Shown: piece after piece, positions 38,050-49,026 of the stretch
How the letters are laid out: each line of letters begins with the position of its first letter
How positions within the stretch are numbered: the stretch's first letter is position 1
Assembly: GCA_018402735.1 (NCBI GenBank)
Contig: JAGYIF010000001.1
Coordinates: 62,001-126,000 of the forward strand
Source of the DNA: Pelagibacteraceae bacterium
Lineage (GTDB): Bacteria; Pseudomonadota; Alphaproteobacteria; Pelagibacterales; Pelagibacteraceae
Length of the DNA stretch: 64,000 nt
Direction: 5' to 3'
Made by a program: the position numbers and the translations under genes
The notes under the pieces: model-generated
The model's database searches: none
The model's input: only the letters and a program-made list of their open reading frames with translations
What the model was told of the DNA's origin: nothing

Positions 38050-39960
38050 TTAAAAAATCATAAAGTAAGTTAATAAAAGAGATAGTCCAATTAAAATAGC
38101 AAAGGCGTAATGATATAAAAACCCAGTTTGAAACTGTACCGCTTTATCAGAGACCATTTTTACAATTTTTGTCAGGCCATCAGGACCAAAACCATCTATT
38201 ATCACTCCATCACCAGTCTTCCAAAAGAATTGTCCTATTTTTTTTGCTGTTCTTACAAATAAAAAATCATACAAATCATCAAAATACCATTTATTAACTA
38301 AAAAATTGTACAGAGGTTGATTGACAGAAATAAATTGATCCAAATATTTTTTATCTTTAACAAAAAATAGATAGGCAAGAGGTATTGCGGAAATAACTAA
38401 TATTGGTGTTAATAATACAAACCACAAGGGAGGATGATGCAAAACAAATTCTTTTACAAAGAAGATTGAATTATTCCAAAATTGAACAAAATGAATTCCA
38501 ATAAAATATTCTTTAAAAAAATAACCAGAAAAAATCGCACCAAAGGATAATAAAATAAGTGGCATTATCATTACCAATGGTGAGTCATGAACTTTTGAAA
38601 TATCGGTATTTTTATTGTTAAAATTTCCGTGAAACGTTAAAAAAATTAATCTCCATGAATATAAAGAAGTCATAAAAGCTGTAATAACCCCTATTGTAAC
38701 AGCGTAACCTGCAAATACATTTTGAGATCCATAAGCAGCCTCAATGATGGCATCTTTAGAAAAGAAGCCAGCAAGCATTGGAAATCCAGTGAGCGCCAGA
38801 GTACCGATTATCATTAAACAATAAGTGTAAGGAATTTTTTTCCACACCCCTCCCATGTTCCTCATATCCTGTTCTTCGTGAAATGCATGAATTACCGAAC
38901 CGGCTCCAAGAAATAATAATGCCTTAAAAAAAGCATGAGTGAATAAGTGAAAAATGGCTATATGATAGGCGCCCAGTCCAACTGCAATAAACATATAGCC
39001 TAGTTGACTGCATGTTGAATAAGCAATAACTCTTTTAATGTCATTTTGAACGAGACCTACAGTTGCAGCAAAGAAAGCTGTGCTGGCGCCAACAATCACG
39101 ATCATATTTAGCGCAAACTGCGAATATTCAAATATAGGAGAACATCTAACTACTAAGAAAACTCCAGCCGTAACCATAGTGGCAGCATGAATTAAAGCAG
39201 AAACAGGCGTTGGACCTTCCATGGCATCTGGCAGCCATGTATGTAAAAATATTTGTGCAGATTTTCCCATAGCTCCTATAAATAAAAAAATACAAATAAA
39301 ATTAATCAGTGGCGCTTCCAATCCAAAAATAATTATATTTTTTTCATTAATAGTTGATATGTTTGTGAATACGTCAATGAAATTGATGACTCCAAGATAT
39401 TTAAAAATTAAAAAAATACCTATAACTAAGCCAAAATCACCCACTCTATTGACGACAAAAGCTTTTATTGCAGCAGCATTTGCAGATTTTTTTTTGTACC
39501 AAAATCCAATCAAAAGGTAAGATACCAAACCAACTCCTTCCCATCCAAAAAATAATTGCAAAAAGTTGTCTGCTGTAACCAACATTAACATCATAAAAGT
39601 AAATAATGATAAATAGGACATGAAACGAGGTTTGTCCGGGTCGTGACTCATATAGCCAATAGAGTAAATATGAACCAATGCCGATACTGAGGTAACAACA
39701 ACTAGCATTACAGAAGTTAAAGTATCGATGTATATAGACCAATTAATCTGCAGGTTTCCAGAAGAAATCCAACTTATTATTTTGTAATTATAAATTTTAG
39801 AATGAAGCGCAACATCTGAAAAAATGTAAATAGATAAAAATGCAGATATAACTACACAAACACAAGTTATGATTTGAGATAATTTGTCTCCCAAACTTCT
39901 TCCAAAGAAACCAACAACGAAAGAAGCAATTAAAGGTAAAAAAACTAGCAAATAAGCCAT
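38050..39960 (-). CDS. nuoL: NADH-quinone oxidoreductase subunit L
   Basis: This 636-residue subunit is the distal proton-pumping arm protein, with the long amphipathic lateral helix at the C-terminus. It carries WSIYIDTLTSVMLVVVTSVSALVHIYSIGYMSHDP, FFGWEGVGLVSYLLIGFWY, GKSAQIFLHTWLPDAMEGPTPVSALIHAATMVTAGVFLVVR, QNDIKRVIAYSTCSQLGYMF and LTGFPMLAGFFSKDAIIE. Length is normal for alphaproteobacteria. Confidence 0.97.
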   Translation of the reverse strand: MAYLLVFLPLIASFVVGFFGRSLGDKLSQIITCVCVVISAFLSIYIFSDVALHSKIYNYKIISWISSGNLQINWSIYIDTLTSVMLVVVTSVSALVHIYSIGYMSHDPDKPRFMSYLSLFTFMMLMLVTADNFLQLFFGWEGVGLVSYLLIGFWYKKKSANAAAIKAFVVNRVGDFGLVIGIFLIFKYLGVINFIDVFTNISTINEKNIIIFGLEAPLINFICIFLFIGAMGKSAQIFLHTWLPDAMEGPTPVSALIHAATMVTAGVFLVVRCSPIFEYSQFALNMIVIVGASTAFFAATVGLVQNDIKRVIAYSTCSQLGYMFIAVGLGAYHIAIFHLFTHAFFKALLFLGAGSVIHAFHEEQDMRNMGGVWKKIPYTYCLMIIGTLALTGFPMLAGFFSKDAIIEAAYGSQNVFAGYAVTIGVITAFMTSLYSWRLIFLTFHGNFNNKNTDISKVHDSPLVMIMPLILLSFGAIFSGYFFKEYFIGIHFVQFWNNSIFFVKEFVLHHPPLWFVLLTPILVISAIPLAYLFFVKDKKYLDQFISVNQPLYNFLVNKWYFDDLYDFLFVRTAKKIGQFFWKTGDGVIIDGFGPDGLTKIVKMVSDKAVQFQTGFLYHYAFAILIGLSLLLTYFMIF

Positions 39961-39963
39961 TAT

Positions 39964-40275
39964 TTAACCTTTAAGTGAATTAATATCATCTACGTGTATA
40001 CTTCCTTTGTTTCTAAAAAAAACGACTAATATTGCAAGACCAATTGCAGCCTCTGCAGCAGCAACGGTCAATACAAACATCGTGAAAATTTGGCCAACTA
40101 CATCATTTAAATATACCGAAAATGAAACAAGATTAATATTTACAGATATCAAAATTAATTCAACAGACATTAAAATTACAATAACGTTTTTTCTATTTAA
40201 AAAAATTCCAAAAACTCCTATGCTGAAGATAATTACAGAAAGAAAAAGATAATGGGTTAAACCTATTTCAATCAT
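39964..40275 (-). CDS. nuoK: NADH-quinone oxidoreductase subunit K
   Basis: This 103-residue subunit has three membrane helices. The two buried glutamates that matter for proton transfer are visible in [17 protein letters not shown] and [22 protein letters not shown]. It overlaps nuoJ by 8 nt and is followed by nuoL after 3 nt. Confidence 0.96.
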   Translation of the reverse strand: MIEIGLTHYLFLSVIIFSIGVFGIFLNRKNVIVILMSVELILISVNINLVSFSVYLNDVVGQIFTMFVLTVAAAEAAIGLAILVVFFRNKGSIHVDDINSLKG

Positions 40276-40885
40276 TTATTTTAACTCCTTTTGAGCTAAT
40301 AACTTTAATTAGTTCAACTGCGTCTTCCCGTTCTCTTGAAACTTGTTTTGTAATATCTTGTCTTCGCAAAGAATTTTTTCTTCTAAATGTTAAAACAATT
40401 GCTCCAATCATAGCTACTAACAAAATAAAACCTGCTAATTGAAAGAAAAAAAAATAATCAGTATAAATAAGTAAACCAATACTTTCTGTATTGCTAGCTG
40501 TCGTAGTAGTCATAGGATTCTTTACGACAAAATCTGGTTTATATTTCCATGAAACAGCCATCATGCCAAGTTCTACGAGTATAACTAGGCCTACTAATAA
40601 TCCGAATGGCATATAATCTAAAGAACCAGATTTTAATTCCGCAAAATCAATATTAATCATCATCACTACAAATAAAAACAGTACAGCTACCGCACCGACA
40701 TAAACAATTAAAGTAATCATCCCCAAAAATTCAGCTCCAAGCATAATAAAAAGACAAGAAACGCTAACAAAATCTAAAATCAAAAGAAAAACTGCGTGAA
40801 CTGTATTTTTAGTTGAGATAACCATTATAGAAGAGGTTATTGTAACGAAGGCAAAAAAGTAAAATATTATTGCGTGGGCTAACAT
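40268..40885 (-). CDS. nuoJ: NADH-quinone oxidoreductase subunit J
   Basis: This 205-residue subunit has five membrane helices, with [48 protein letters not shown], the family signature including the pi-bulge helix 3, near residues 29-76. The C-terminus is a charged tail after [15 protein letters not shown]. It shares one base with nuoI and overlaps nuoK by 8 nt. Confidence 0.96.
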   Translation of the reverse strand: MLAHAIIFYFFAFVTITSSIMVISTKNTVHAVFLLILDFVSVSCLFIMLGAEFLGMITLIVYVGAVAVLFLFVVMMINIDFAELKSGSLDYMPFGLLVGLVILVELGMMAVSWKYKPDFVVKNPMTTTTASNTESIGLLIYTDYFFFFQLAGFILLVAMIGAIVLTFRRKNSLRRQDITKQVSREREDAVELIKVISSKGVKIND

Positions 40886-41370
40886 TACCGATATGATTTA
40901 TCTGTTTTGATATTGTAAGCGATTTCTTTTTCCCAGCGATCACCGTTATCTAAAAGTTTTTCTTTATTGTAATAAAGCTCTTCTCTTGTTTCTGTGGAGA
41001 ATTCAAAATTGGGACCTTGAACAATTGCATCTACAGGGCAAGCCTCTTGACATAAACCACAGTAAATGCACTTAACCATGTCAATGTCATACCTAGTTGC
41101 TTTTCTAGATCCATCTTCTTTAGGTTCAGCGTCAATAGAAATTGCTTGAGCAGGGCAAATAGCTTCACATAATTTGCACGCTATACATCTTTCTTCACCA
41201 TTTGCATATCTACGTAAAGCATGTTCACCTCTAAACCTTGGACTCAACGCCCCTTTTTCAAACGGATAATTTATAGTGGCTTTGGGTTTGAACATGTATT
41301 TAATTGCTAAAAACAACCCAATAACAAACTCACTTAAAAAAACTGTTTTTAAAATTCTATTAAATTTCAT
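40885..41370 (-). CDS. nuoI: NADH-quinone oxidoreductase subunit I (2x[4Fe-4S])
   Basis: This 161-residue peripheral-arm subunit carries clusters N6a and N6b. Two ferredoxin motifs are intact: [16 protein letters not shown] and [16 protein letters not shown]. The N-terminus has an amphipathic membrane-associated segment and [16 protein letters not shown], also diagnostic. It overlaps nuoH by 4 nt. Confidence 0.97.
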   Translation of the reverse strand: MKFNRILKTVFLSEFVIGLFLAIKYMFKPKATINYPFEKGALSPRFRGEHALRRYANGEERCIACKLCEAICPAQAISIDAEPKEDGSRKATRYDIDMVKCIYCGLCQEACPVDAIVQGPNFEFSTETREELYYNKEKLLDNGDRWEKEIAYNIKTDKSYR

Positions 41371-42374
41371 GATTGGTTTGGTAATAAGTTAAAATAAAAT
41401 AAAAAACTTGCTGTCAAAACAACCCAGAATAGCGAAACGGGTAAAAATACTTTCCAACCTAATCTCATTAATTGATCGTATCTATATCTTGGCACAATGG
41501 CTTTAATTAATGCAAAAACAATAAATAGTAGTAGTATTTTAAAAATTAACCACAACGGTGAAGGAATTAAATTTAATGGTGCAATATCTAATAGCGGCAA
41601 CCAACCACCTAAAAACAAAATAGATCCAAGAGCACACATCAATAATATGTTAGCATATTCCCCCAGCCAAAAAAGTGCGTACATCATTCCTGAATATTCT
41701 GTTTGGTAACCAGATACAAGTTCAGCTTCTGCTTCGGGTAAGTCAAATGGTGGCCTATTTGTTTCTGCTAAAGCAGAAATAAAAAAAATAACAAACATTG
41801 GAAATAATGGGATTGCAAACCAGATATTTTTTTGAGCTAAGACAATATCAACTAAATTTAAAGATCCTACGCAGAGTAAAACGGTTACAATAATTAATCC
41901 AATCGATACTTCATAAGAAACCATTTGAGCAGCTGATCTTAACGCTCCTAAAAAGGGATATTTAGAGTTGGAAGCCCAGCCTGCCATGATAATACCGTAA
42001 ACTCCCAAAGATGAAACAGCGAATATATATAAAATTCCTACATTAATATTTGTAACATATAAATTATCTCCGAAGGGAATGACTGCCCATGCCAGTAAGG
42101 CTAAAGACATGGTGACTACCGGAGCAAGTATAAAAATAATCTTATTCGATCCTGCAGGTATTATGATTTCTTTAAATATATATTTTAAAGCATCTGCAGC
42201 AGTTTGTAATAAACCAAACGGACCAACTACATTAGGTCCTTTTCTTAGCTGAACTAGTCCCCAAACTCTTCTATCTACCCAAACAATTAATGCTACAGCT
42301 ATTAATACGGGGACTATCAGCGCTAATATTTTAAGACTATCAAAAAAAATAATATATAAATATTCACTAATCAT
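41367..42374 (-). CDS. nuoH: NADH-quinone oxidoreductase subunit H
   Basis: This 335-residue subunit forms the quinone site at the arm junction, with eight membrane helices. Diagnostic blocks are [96 protein letters not shown] and [20 protein letters not shown]. The acidic loop residues near the quinone channel are conserved. Confidence 0.97.
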   Translation of the reverse strand: MISEYLYIIFFDSLKILALIVPVLIAVALIVWVDRRVWGLVQLRKGPNVVGPFGLLQTAADALKYIFKEIIIPAGSNKIIFILAPVVTMSLALLAWAVIPFGDNLYVTNINVGILYIFAVSSLGVYGIIMAGWASNSKYPFLGALRSAAQMVSYEVSIGLIIVTVLLCVGSLNLVDIVLAQKNIWFAIPLFPMFVIFFISALAETNRPPFDLPEAEAELVSGYQTEYSGMMYALFWLGEYANILLMCALGSILFLGGWLPLLDIAPLNLIPSPLWLIFKILLLFIVFALIKAIVPRYRYDQLMRLGWKVFLPVSLFWVVLTASFLFYFNLLPNQS

Positions 42375-42376
42375 TA

Positions 42377-44389
42377 TTAATTTTCCGTTCCTGTTTTTTT
42401 AAATGATTGTCTAGCTATTTTGCATTCAAGCATTGTTTTTGATGATTTTGCTATTTCGTTAGAGTGATAATAATCAATCGGTAAATAATTAACTTTTGAA
42501 TCGATAACTTCTACATTTTCAGTACCAAGAGTATTTACGTCTATTGATGGTAGTTGGTCGACTCTTTTTAATGCAGGATTGAATTCAAACATTTTATATC
42601 TTAATTGTTCAATTGTATTGAATTTTAATGGTTTGTTAAGAGCGTCAGATAGAGCTCTTAAAATTTTCCAATCTTCTTTTGCATTTCCTGGAGGGAACGA
42701 AGCTTTAAATGCTGATTGAACCCTACCTTCCAAATTTACATACAATCCATTTTTCTCTGTATAAGCAGCTCCTGGCAGAATAACATCTGCAATTTTTGCA
42801 TTTTTACTACCATGAGTTCCTTGGTAAATAACAAATTTATTTTTGGTATCAATGTTAATTTCATCAGCTCCTATTAAATAAAGGATTTCATTTTTCAATA
42901 CTTCTTCCGTATTAGTGTAAGCTTGGAGCATAATAGCTCCCACGGAAGATGCTGATTGATGCAATATATTTAAACCATTTAATGAATTGTATTTTTTTAA
43001 GATAGATTTTGAAGTTTCTAAAACAAAACGTCCTTGCTTAGCATTTAAAACACTTTCACCAATAATAATTATTGGTTTTTTAGAAGTTTTAATTTTTTCA
43101 GAAAAAATAGAGTTATTATTTTCTATATCTTTCAAAACTTTTAAATTATCTCCAAGAGATATAATTTTGTAGGTTTGTTCGCCAGGATCACCGATTGTGA
43201 AAATTTCTGTTTTCTTATTAATAAAATTTTTTCTAATACGTGAATTGATTATAGTTGCTTCTAAACGAGGATTTGCACCCACTAGTAGTATTAAATCAGA
43301 CTCATCAATGCCAGCAATACTAGTATTAAACAAATTATTACAAAGATGGGAGGAGTCTATATAAAAATCTTTTTGCCTAAAATCTATTGAAGCAGATCCT
43401 GAAATCTTAATTAGAAAATCTTTCAAAGCAAAAATAGTTTCAAGGTCAACCATGCCACCAACTAAGCCACCAATATTGGCTGTTTTAGAAACTTCTTCAC
43501 TAATTTTTAAGAAAGCCTCATCCCAAGAACATTCAATTAGTTTTCCATTCTTTCTAATATAAGGATGATCAATTCTATTAGTTAGCAATCCATCGCAAGC
43601 ATATCGTGTTTTATCAGATATCCATTCTTCATTAATATCTTCATTAACTCTTGGTAAAATTCTTTTTACTTCCCAACCTTTTGTATCGACTCTTATATTT
43701 GAACCAACTGCGTCCATAACGTCGATTGTTTCTGTTTTTGTTAATTCCCAAGGTCTAGCTTCAAAAGCGTAAGGTTTTGAGGTTAGAGCTCCAACGGGGC
43801 AAAGATCTATTACGTTAGCTGATAATTCGCTGTCTAAAGTTTTCTCTAAATATGTTGTTATTTCCATATTTTCACCTCGATTTATAGAGCCTAATTCAGG
43901 AACACCTGCCACTTCTTCTGCAAAACGAATGCATCTAGTGCAGTGTATGCACCTATTCATTTGTGTTTTAATAAGTGGTCCCATGTATTTTTCTTTTACT
44001 GATCTTTTATTTAATTCGTATCTTGAAGTACCGCCTCCATACTTCACAGACTGATCTTGGAGGTCACATTCTCCGCCTTGATCACATATCGGACAATCTA
44101 AAGGATGGTTGATAAGCAAAAACTCCATGACTCCTTCTCTTGCTTTTTTTACCATTTCTGTGTTTGTATAAATTACCTGACCTTCTGCAACTGGCATTGC
44201 ACAAGAAGCAACTGGCTTTGGTGATTTTTCCATCTCAACTAGACACATTCTGCAATTGCCAGCGATGGACAATCTTTCATGGTAACAAAATCTAGGAATT
44301 TCTTTACCAGCTATTTCACAGGCCTGCAAAACGCTAGTACCATTTTCTACTTCAATCTCTATTCCATCTACTTTAACTTTTGGCATCAA
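42377..44389 (-). CDS. nuoG: NADH-quinone oxidoreductase subunit G
   Basis: This 670-residue subunit has an N-terminal 2Fe-2S ferredoxin domain ([29 protein letters not shown]), a His-Cys-type cluster site ([20 protein letters not shown]), and a 4Fe-4S pair site ([30 protein letters not shown]). The rest is a molybdopterin-oxidoreductase-like domain, which in complex I is not catalytic. It overlaps nuoF by 4 nt and precedes nuoH by 2 nt. Confidence 0.97.
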   Translation of the reverse strand: MMPKVKVDGIEIEVENGTSVLQACEIAGKEIPRFCYHERLSIAGNCRMCLVEMEKSPKPVASCAMPVAEGQVIYTNTEMVKKAREGVMEFLLINHPLDCPICDQGGECDLQDQSVKYGGGTSRYELNKRSVKEKYMGPLIKTQMNRCIHCTRCIRFAEEVAGVPELGSINRGENMEITTYLEKTLDSELSANVIDLCPVGALTSKPYAFEARPWELTKTETIDVMDAVGSNIRVDTKGWEVKRILPRVNEDINEEWISDKTRYACDGLLTNRIDHPYIRKNGKLIECSWDEAFLKISEEVSKTANIGGLVGGMVDLETIFALKDFLIKISGSASIDFRQKDFYIDSSHLCNNLFNTSIAGIDESDLILLVGANPRLEATIINSRIRKNFINKKTEIFTIGDPGEQTYKIISLGDNLKVLKDIENNNSIFSEKIKTSKKPIIIIGESVLNAKQGRFVLETSKSILKKYNSLNGLNILHQSASSVGAIMLQAYTNTEEVLKNEILYLIGADEINIDTKNKFVIYQGTHGSKNAKIADVILPGAAYTEKNGLYVNLEGRVQSAFKASFPPGNAKEDWKILRALSDALNKPLKFNTIEQLRYKMFEFNPALKRVDQLPSIDVNTLGTENVEVIDSKVNYLPIDYYHSNEIAKSSKTMLECKIARQSFKKTGTEN

Positions 44390-45678
44390 ATTACATTTTC
44401 TCTTTGGTAATATTTGTCCGGATCACACTTATCTTCCATTTCTTTTCTAAAATGTCTTAATAAACCCTGCACTGGCCATGAGGATCCTTCACCAAAGGCA
44501 CAAATTGTATGACCTTCGATCTGTTTGGTCACGTCCATGAGCATATCTATTTCAGCTATGTCGGCTTCTCCTCTACCGATACGTTCTAACATTCTCCACA
44601 TCCAGCCGGATCCTTCTCTACAAGGAGTGCATTGTCCACAACTCTCATGTTTATAAAATCTTGCAATTCTTGCTATGCATTTGACAATATCTTGGGACTT
44701 ATCAATAACAACTATCCCTGCCGTCCCCAATCCACTTTTTGCTTCAATTAATGAATCAAAATCCATAAGAATAGTTTCGCAAGTGCTTTTAGGAAGTAAC
44801 GGCATGGAAGATCCTCCTGGAATTACTGCTTGCAAATTTTCCCAACCTCCTACAACACCGCCAGCATGCTTTTCAATTAAATATTTAAGTGGAACGCTCA
44901 TTTCCTCTTCAACATTGCATGGATTGTTTACATTTCCAGAAATACAAAATATTTTAGTTCCTCTATTTTTTGGTTTTCCAAAAGAAGCAAACCACTCAGA
45001 TCCTTTTCTTAAAATAGTAGGCACAACAGCGATAGTTTCAACATTATTTACAATTGTAGGACAACCATAAAGACCAATTAATGCTGGAAATGGTGGCTTT
45101 AATCTGGGCTGTCCTTTATTGCCCTCAAGACTTTCTAGTAAAGCAGTTTCTTCTCCACAAATGTAGGCACCAGCACCAAAATGAATATACATATCAAGAT
45201 CCCAACCAGAGCCAGCAGCGTTTTTTCCTAAATAACCATTTTCATATGCTTGATTAATTGCTTGTTGCAAAACTTTTCCTTCATTTACATATTCACCACG
45301 AATATAAATGTAACAAACGTGGGCACTTACAGCATATGATGCGATAAGACTTCCCTCTATTAGTTTTTGCGGCTCATATCTAATAATATCTCTATCTTTG
45401 CAAGTTCCAGGCTCAGATTCGTCGGCGTTAATAATCAAATAATGAGGTCTTCCCTCTTTTGGTTCTTTTGGAGCAAATGACCATTTAACACCAGTTGGAA
45501 ATCCCGCCCCTCCTCTACCTCGCAATTCAGATTTTTTTATTTCATTAATAATCCAATCTTTACCCTTAGAAATAATTGTTTTTGTTCCATCCCAGTCTCC
45601 ACGTCTAATGGCAGATGCAAGATCAAAACTATCGTCTCCATATAAATTTTTAAAAATTCTATCTTTATCTTGCAACAT
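44386..45678 (-). CDS. nuoF: NADH-quinone oxidoreductase subunit F
   Basis: This 430-residue subunit binds NADH and FMN and carries cluster N3. The NADH-binding [17 protein letters not shown] is at residues 54-70; FMN-binding [16 protein letters not shown] and [19 protein letters not shown] follow, and the cluster motif [15 protein letters not shown] plus the fourth Cys in [10 protein letters not shown] are present. It lies directly after nuoE. Confidence 0.98.
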   Translation of the reverse strand: MLQDKDRIFKNLYGDDSFDLASAIRRGDWDGTKTIISKGKDWIINEIKKSELRGRGGAGFPTGVKWSFAPKEPKEGRPHYLIINADESEPGTCKDRDIIRYEPQKLIEGSLIASYAVSAHVCYIYIRGEYVNEGKVLQQAINQAYENGYLGKNAAGSGWDLDMYIHFGAGAYICGEETALLESLEGNKGQPRLKPPFPALIGLYGCPTIVNNVETIAVVPTILRKGSEWFASFGKPKNRGTKIFCISGNVNNPCNVEEEMSVPLKYLIEKHAGGVVGGWENLQAVIPGGSSMPLLPKSTCETILMDFDSLIEAKSGLGTAGIVVIDKSQDIVKCIARIARFYKHESCGQCTPCREGSGWMWRMLERIGRGEADIAEIDMLMDVTKQIEGHTICAFGEGSSWPVQGLLRHFRKEMEDKCDPDKYYQRENVI

Positions 45679-46278
45679 CTAATTTTTTAACAAAGTTAAT
45701 CGTTGTTTAATTGGTTCAGATCCTTTTCTCCCCTTTTGTGATCCAAATTTTGGCAAACTATCATCTTTGAAACTCTTAAAAATTTTTTCAGCAGAATCTG
45801 CATCCAAATCTTCGTAGTAATCTTCATTGATTTGAATCATTGGCGCATTTACACAGGCACCTAAGCATTCTACCTCTATCCAAGAGCTTTTCTCATCATT
45901 GCTTAAATGACTTTCTCTTTCTGATATATATTTTTTGCACATTTCAATAATTTTCCCTGAACCTCTTATTGCGCAAGGAGTTGTTGTACAAACCTGAACA
46001 AAATATTTTCCAACCGGTGCCAATTTATACATTGTGTAAAATGTAGCTACTTCATAAACCTTGATATAAGGAACGTCCAATTGATCTGCTATATATTGAA
46101 TAGCAACCAAAGGTATCCATCCTTCATTTTGTTTTTGTGCTAAATACAGCAACGGCATTACTGCACTTTTTTTTCTCGTTTCAGGATATTTGCACAAAAT
46201 CTCTTTCATTTTTTTTATATTTTCTGAGGAAAAAATAAAAGTTTTGGGTTGATTTTTAGCTACGTGTTTACCACTCAT
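45679..46278 (-). CDS. nuoE: NADH-quinone oxidoreductase subunit E
   Basis: This 199-residue thioredoxin-like subunit carries the N1a 2Fe-2S cluster. The four Cys ligands are in [13 protein letters not shown] and [14 protein letters not shown]; the N-terminal helical domain has [31 protein letters not shown]. The C-terminal 40 residues are a basic, low-complexity tail. It overlaps nuoD by 4 nt. Confidence 0.97.
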   Translation of the reverse strand: MSGKHVAKNQPKTFIFSSENIKKMKEILCKYPETRKKSAVMPLLYLAQKQNEGWIPLVAIQYIADQLDVPYIKVYEVATFYTMYKLAPVGKYFVQVCTTTPCAIRGSGKIIEMCKKYISERESHLSNDEKSSWIEVECLGACVNAPMIQINEDYYEDLDADSAEKIFKSFKDDSLPKFGSQKGRKGSEPIKQRLTLLKN

Positions 46279-47450
46279 CGATCAACCTCTCCAAAAACAA
46301 TATCCATTGACCCCAAAATAGCTGGGACGTCCGCTAGCATATGTCCTTTAATCATATAATTCATTGCTTGTAAGTGGGTAAAACCAGGTGCTTTAATTTT
46401 ACAACGGTAAGGTTTGTTTGAACCATCCGCAACCAAATATACTCCAAACTCTCCCTTTGGAGCCTCGACAGCTGAATACACTTCTCCTTTTGTTACGTGA
46501 TAACCTTCAGTATATAATTTAAAATGATTAATTAATGCCTCCATACTCGTCTTCATATCTTTTCGTTTTGGAGGCCCTATTTTTGTATCTAGTGTCATTA
46601 CTGGTCCTTTTGGAATTTTTTTTAAAGCCTGAATCATAATCAAAATGCTTTCTCTCATCTCTTCAATTCTACAAAGATATCTATCGTAACAATCTCCATT
46701 TTTACCTACCGGAATTTTAAAATTAAATTCTTCGTAACATTCGTAAGGGTTAGACTTTCGCAAATCCCACGGCACCCCAGATCCTCTTAGCATCACTCCT
46801 GAAAAACCATGATCAAGGGCTTCTTGTTTTGAGATAATGCCAATATCAACATTTCTTTGCTTAAATATTCTATTATCAGTTAGTAAAGTTTCCAAATCAT
46901 CTATAACTTTTGGAAAATCTTCACAGAATTTATAAATATCTTCTGGCAATCCTGCTGGCAAATCAATATGTACACCTCCTGGTCTGAAATAATTAGCATG
47001 CAATCTTGATCCTGAAACTCTTTCGTAAAACACCATTAACTTTTCACGCTCTTCAAATCCCCAAAGGGCCGGTGTTAAAGCGCCGACATCTAAGGCTTGA
47101 GTAGTGATGTTTAATATATGACTCAAAATTCTTCCGATTTCGCAAAAAATTACCCTGATGTATTGAGCTCGCAAAGGAACTTCAATGGATAATAATTTTT
47201 CAACCGCCAAAGCAAATGCATGCTCCTGATTCATTGGTGCTACATAATCCAACCGGTCAAAATAAGGTATTGCCTGAGTGTATGTTTTGTGTTCAATTAA
47301 TTTTTCAGTACCACGATGCAAAAGCCCAATATGTGGATCAGCTCTTTCAACCATCTCTCCATCGAGTTCTAAAATTAATCTTAAAACACCATGAGCAGCA
47401 GGGTGCTGAGGTCCGAAATTTAAATTCATTGTTTTTTTTTGTTTACTCAT
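46275..47450 (-). CDS. nuoD: NADH-quinone oxidoreductase subunit D
   Basis: This 49-kDa-type subunit lines the quinone pocket. I choose the ATG at 47450 (391 residues, [21 protein letters not shown]), one nt after the nuoC stop and matching the family; an ATG at 47522 would overlap nuoC by 71 nt. Landmarks are [51 protein letters not shown], the [16 protein letters not shown] block, [16 protein letters not shown] and the C-terminal [12 protein letters not shown]. Confidence 0.97.
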   Translation of the reverse strand: MSKQKKTMNLNFGPQHPAAHGVLRLILELDGEMVERADPHIGLLHRGTEKLIEHKTYTQAIPYFDRLDYVAPMNQEHAFALAVEKLLSIEVPLRAQYIRVIFCEIGRILSHILNITTQALDVGALTPALWGFEEREKLMVFYERVSGSRLHANYFRPGGVHIDLPAGLPEDIYKFCEDFPKVIDDLETLLTDNRIFKQRNVDIGIISKQEALDHGFSGVMLRGSGVPWDLRKSNPYECYEEFNFKIPVGKNGDCYDRYLCRIEEMRESILIMIQALKKIPKGPVMTLDTKIGPPKRKDMKTSMEALINHFKLYTEGYHVTKGEVYSAVEAPKGEFGVYLVADGSNKPYRCKIKAPGFTHLQAMNYMIKGHMLADVPAILGSMDIVFGEVDR

Positions 47451-47451
47451 T

Positions 47452-48057
47452 TTAGCTTTCGTTAGCCTTGTCTTGTGCTTTTTTGATATACTCAGATCCT
47501 TTCCAAGGACTTTCGAAATCAAAATCTCTATAGTCTTGGGCTAATTTTACAGGTTCATAAATAACTTTTTGATATTCTGCGCTATATCTAACCTCTTTAT
47601 AGCCAGTTAATGGAAAATCTTTTCTTAATGGATAACCCTCAAATTCGTAGTCAGTAAGAATTCTTCTTAAATCAGGATGATCCGCAAACTTAATACCGAA
47701 CATATCAAAAACCTCTCTTTCTTGCCAGTTAGCAGAAGGAAAAATATTAGTTAATGTTGGAACAATTTCATGTTCATCGATGTTTGTTTTTAATGAAATT
47801 CTGAAATTGTTTTCGTGACTCAAAAATAAATAAACAACCTCAAACCTTTTTTCTTTTTGGGGATAATCAATACCAAGAATATCTATAAGTTGTCTAAATT
47901 TAAAATTACTATCTACTTTTAAAACATTAATATTTAAAATGAGATTATCTATACTAGAACATAAAATTAAATTATCATGTATTAATTCAATTTTATCTAT
48001 TTTTAATTCTCTATTATTTTCAATTAGAGATTTTAAGTTATTATAATTAGTGGACAT
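47452..48057 (-). CDS. nuoC: NADH-quinone oxidoreductase subunit C
   Basis: This 201-residue 30-kDa-type subunit is recognised by its C-terminal signature [43 protein letters not shown], with the N-terminal alpha/beta domain being more variable. It is separate from nuoD, unlike the fused enterobacterial gene. It shares one base with the nuoB stop. Confidence 0.96.
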   Translation of the reverse strand: MSTNYNNLKSLIENNRELKIDKIELIHDNLILCSSIDNLILNINVLKVDSNFKFRQLIDILGIDYPQKEKRFEVVYLFLSHENNFRISLKTNIDEHEIVPTLTNIFPSANWQEREVFDMFGIKFADHPDLRRILTDYEFEGYPLRKDFPLTGYKEVRYSAEYQKVIYEPVKLAQDYRDFDFESPWKGSEYIKKAQDKANES

Positions 48058-48605
48058 TATCTTTGAAGACTTCCTTCTCTTCTAATTTTTTTTTGAAGCT
48101 GTAATATACCATACAATAAAGCTTCGGCTGATGGTGGACAACCAGGTACATAAATGTCTACTGGCACTATTCGATCACAGCCTCTAACCACTGAATAAGA
48201 ATAATGATAATAGCCACCACCGTTTGCACAGCTTCCCATTGAAATTACATATCGAGGCTCTGGCATTTGGTCATAAACTTTTCTTAAAGCTGGAGCCATT
48301 TTATTGGTCAATGTACCTGCAACAATCATAACGTCTGATTGTCTAGGTGAGGCCCTTGGGGCGGCACCAAAACGTTCAAGATCATATCTTGGCATTGAAG
48401 TTTGCATCATTTCAACAGCACAACATGCAAGACCAAAAGTCATCCAGTGCAAAGAACCTGTTCTTGCCCAATTTATTAAGCGATCACTTGCTATAGTTAC
48501 AAAACCTTTTTCTGTAAATTCTTCAGCAACCTCTCTAAATTCTTGAGGAATTTTTGTTAATTTATCGCTAGCAACTACTCCCAATCTAAAGCTCCTTTTT
48601 TCCAT
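48057..48605 (-). CDS. nuoB: NADH-quinone oxidoreductase subunit B
   Basis: This subunit carries cluster N2, the last Fe-S centre before quinone. The ligands are the tandem Cys in [11 protein letters not shown], the Cys in [16 protein letters not shown] and the Cys in [19 protein letters not shown]. From the ATG at 48605 it has 182 residues and overlaps nuoA by 31 nt. A strong ribosome binding site (AAAAGGAG, 48599-48592) lies 7 nt before an in-frame TTG at 48584, which would give 175 residues starting MGVVASDK and a 10-nt overlap; that shorter form may be the real one. Confidence 0.96.
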   Translation of the reverse strand: MEKRSFRLGVVASDKLTKIPQEFREVAEEFTEKGFVTIASDRLINWARTGSLHWMTFGLACCAVEMMQTSMPRYDLERFGAAPRASPRQSDVMIVAGTLTNKMAPALRKVYDQMPEPRYVISMGSCANGGGYYHYSYSVVRGCDRIVPVDIYVPGCPPSAEALLYGILQLQKKIRREGSLQR

Positions 48606-48943
48606 TCATAAATAAATCCAACTGTTAATATAGTTAAAAACATCATCATGCTCCAAAAGCCTAGCGCTCCAATTTTTCCAAGCGATACTGCCCAGGGAAA
48701 TAAAAAAGCCACTTCTAAATCAAAAATAATAAAAAGAATTGCTACAAGATAAAATCTAACGTCAAATTTCATTCTAGAGTCTGAAAATGCCTCAAAGCCA
48801 CATTCATATGCCGATAATTTTTCGGAATCAGGGTTGCTTGGGGAGAATAAAAAATTAACAAAGATAAATCCAAAACCAAGAGCTACAGAGATAAATAAAA
48901 AAATTAAAATTGTAGCGTAATCTCTTAAAAATTCAATTTCCAT
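48575..48943 (-). CDS. nuoA: NADH-quinone oxidoreductase subunit A
   Basis: This 122-residue subunit has three membrane helices and the diagnostic [44 protein letters not shown] segment in the first loop and helix 2, including the Cys that marks the active/deactive loop region. It is the first gene of the 14-gene cluster. An 83-nt gap to gpsA upstream could hold the operon promoter, though no box stands out (TTGATA near 49018 has only a weak -10 partner). Confidence 0.96.
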   Translation of the reverse strand: MEIEFLRDYATILIFLFISVALGFGFIFVNFLFSPSNPDSEKLSAYECGFEAFSDSRMKFDVRFYLVAILFIIFDLEVAFLFPWAVSLGKIGALGFWSMMMFLTILTVGFIYEWKKGALDWE

Positions 48944-49026
48944 AGAGCAAGTCTATACACCTAAATTGTTGCCTGATACATGGGCCATTTAGTAACTACT
49001 CACACAAAATATCAAGAAAAACTTAA

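Noticed and set aside
39221-39742. Open frames of 98-99 codons within nuoL on both strands
   Set aside because: Overlap conserved NuoL blocks in other frames; ordinary by-products of the codon pattern.
44675-45070. 131-codon open frame on the plus strand
   Set aside because: It lies wholly inside nuoF on the opposite strand; nuoF has all its motifs, and the antisense translation has no recognisable features.
47451-47522. 24-residue N-terminal extension of NuoD
   Set aside because: It overlaps nuoC by 71 nt and the family start is at the ATG at 47450.
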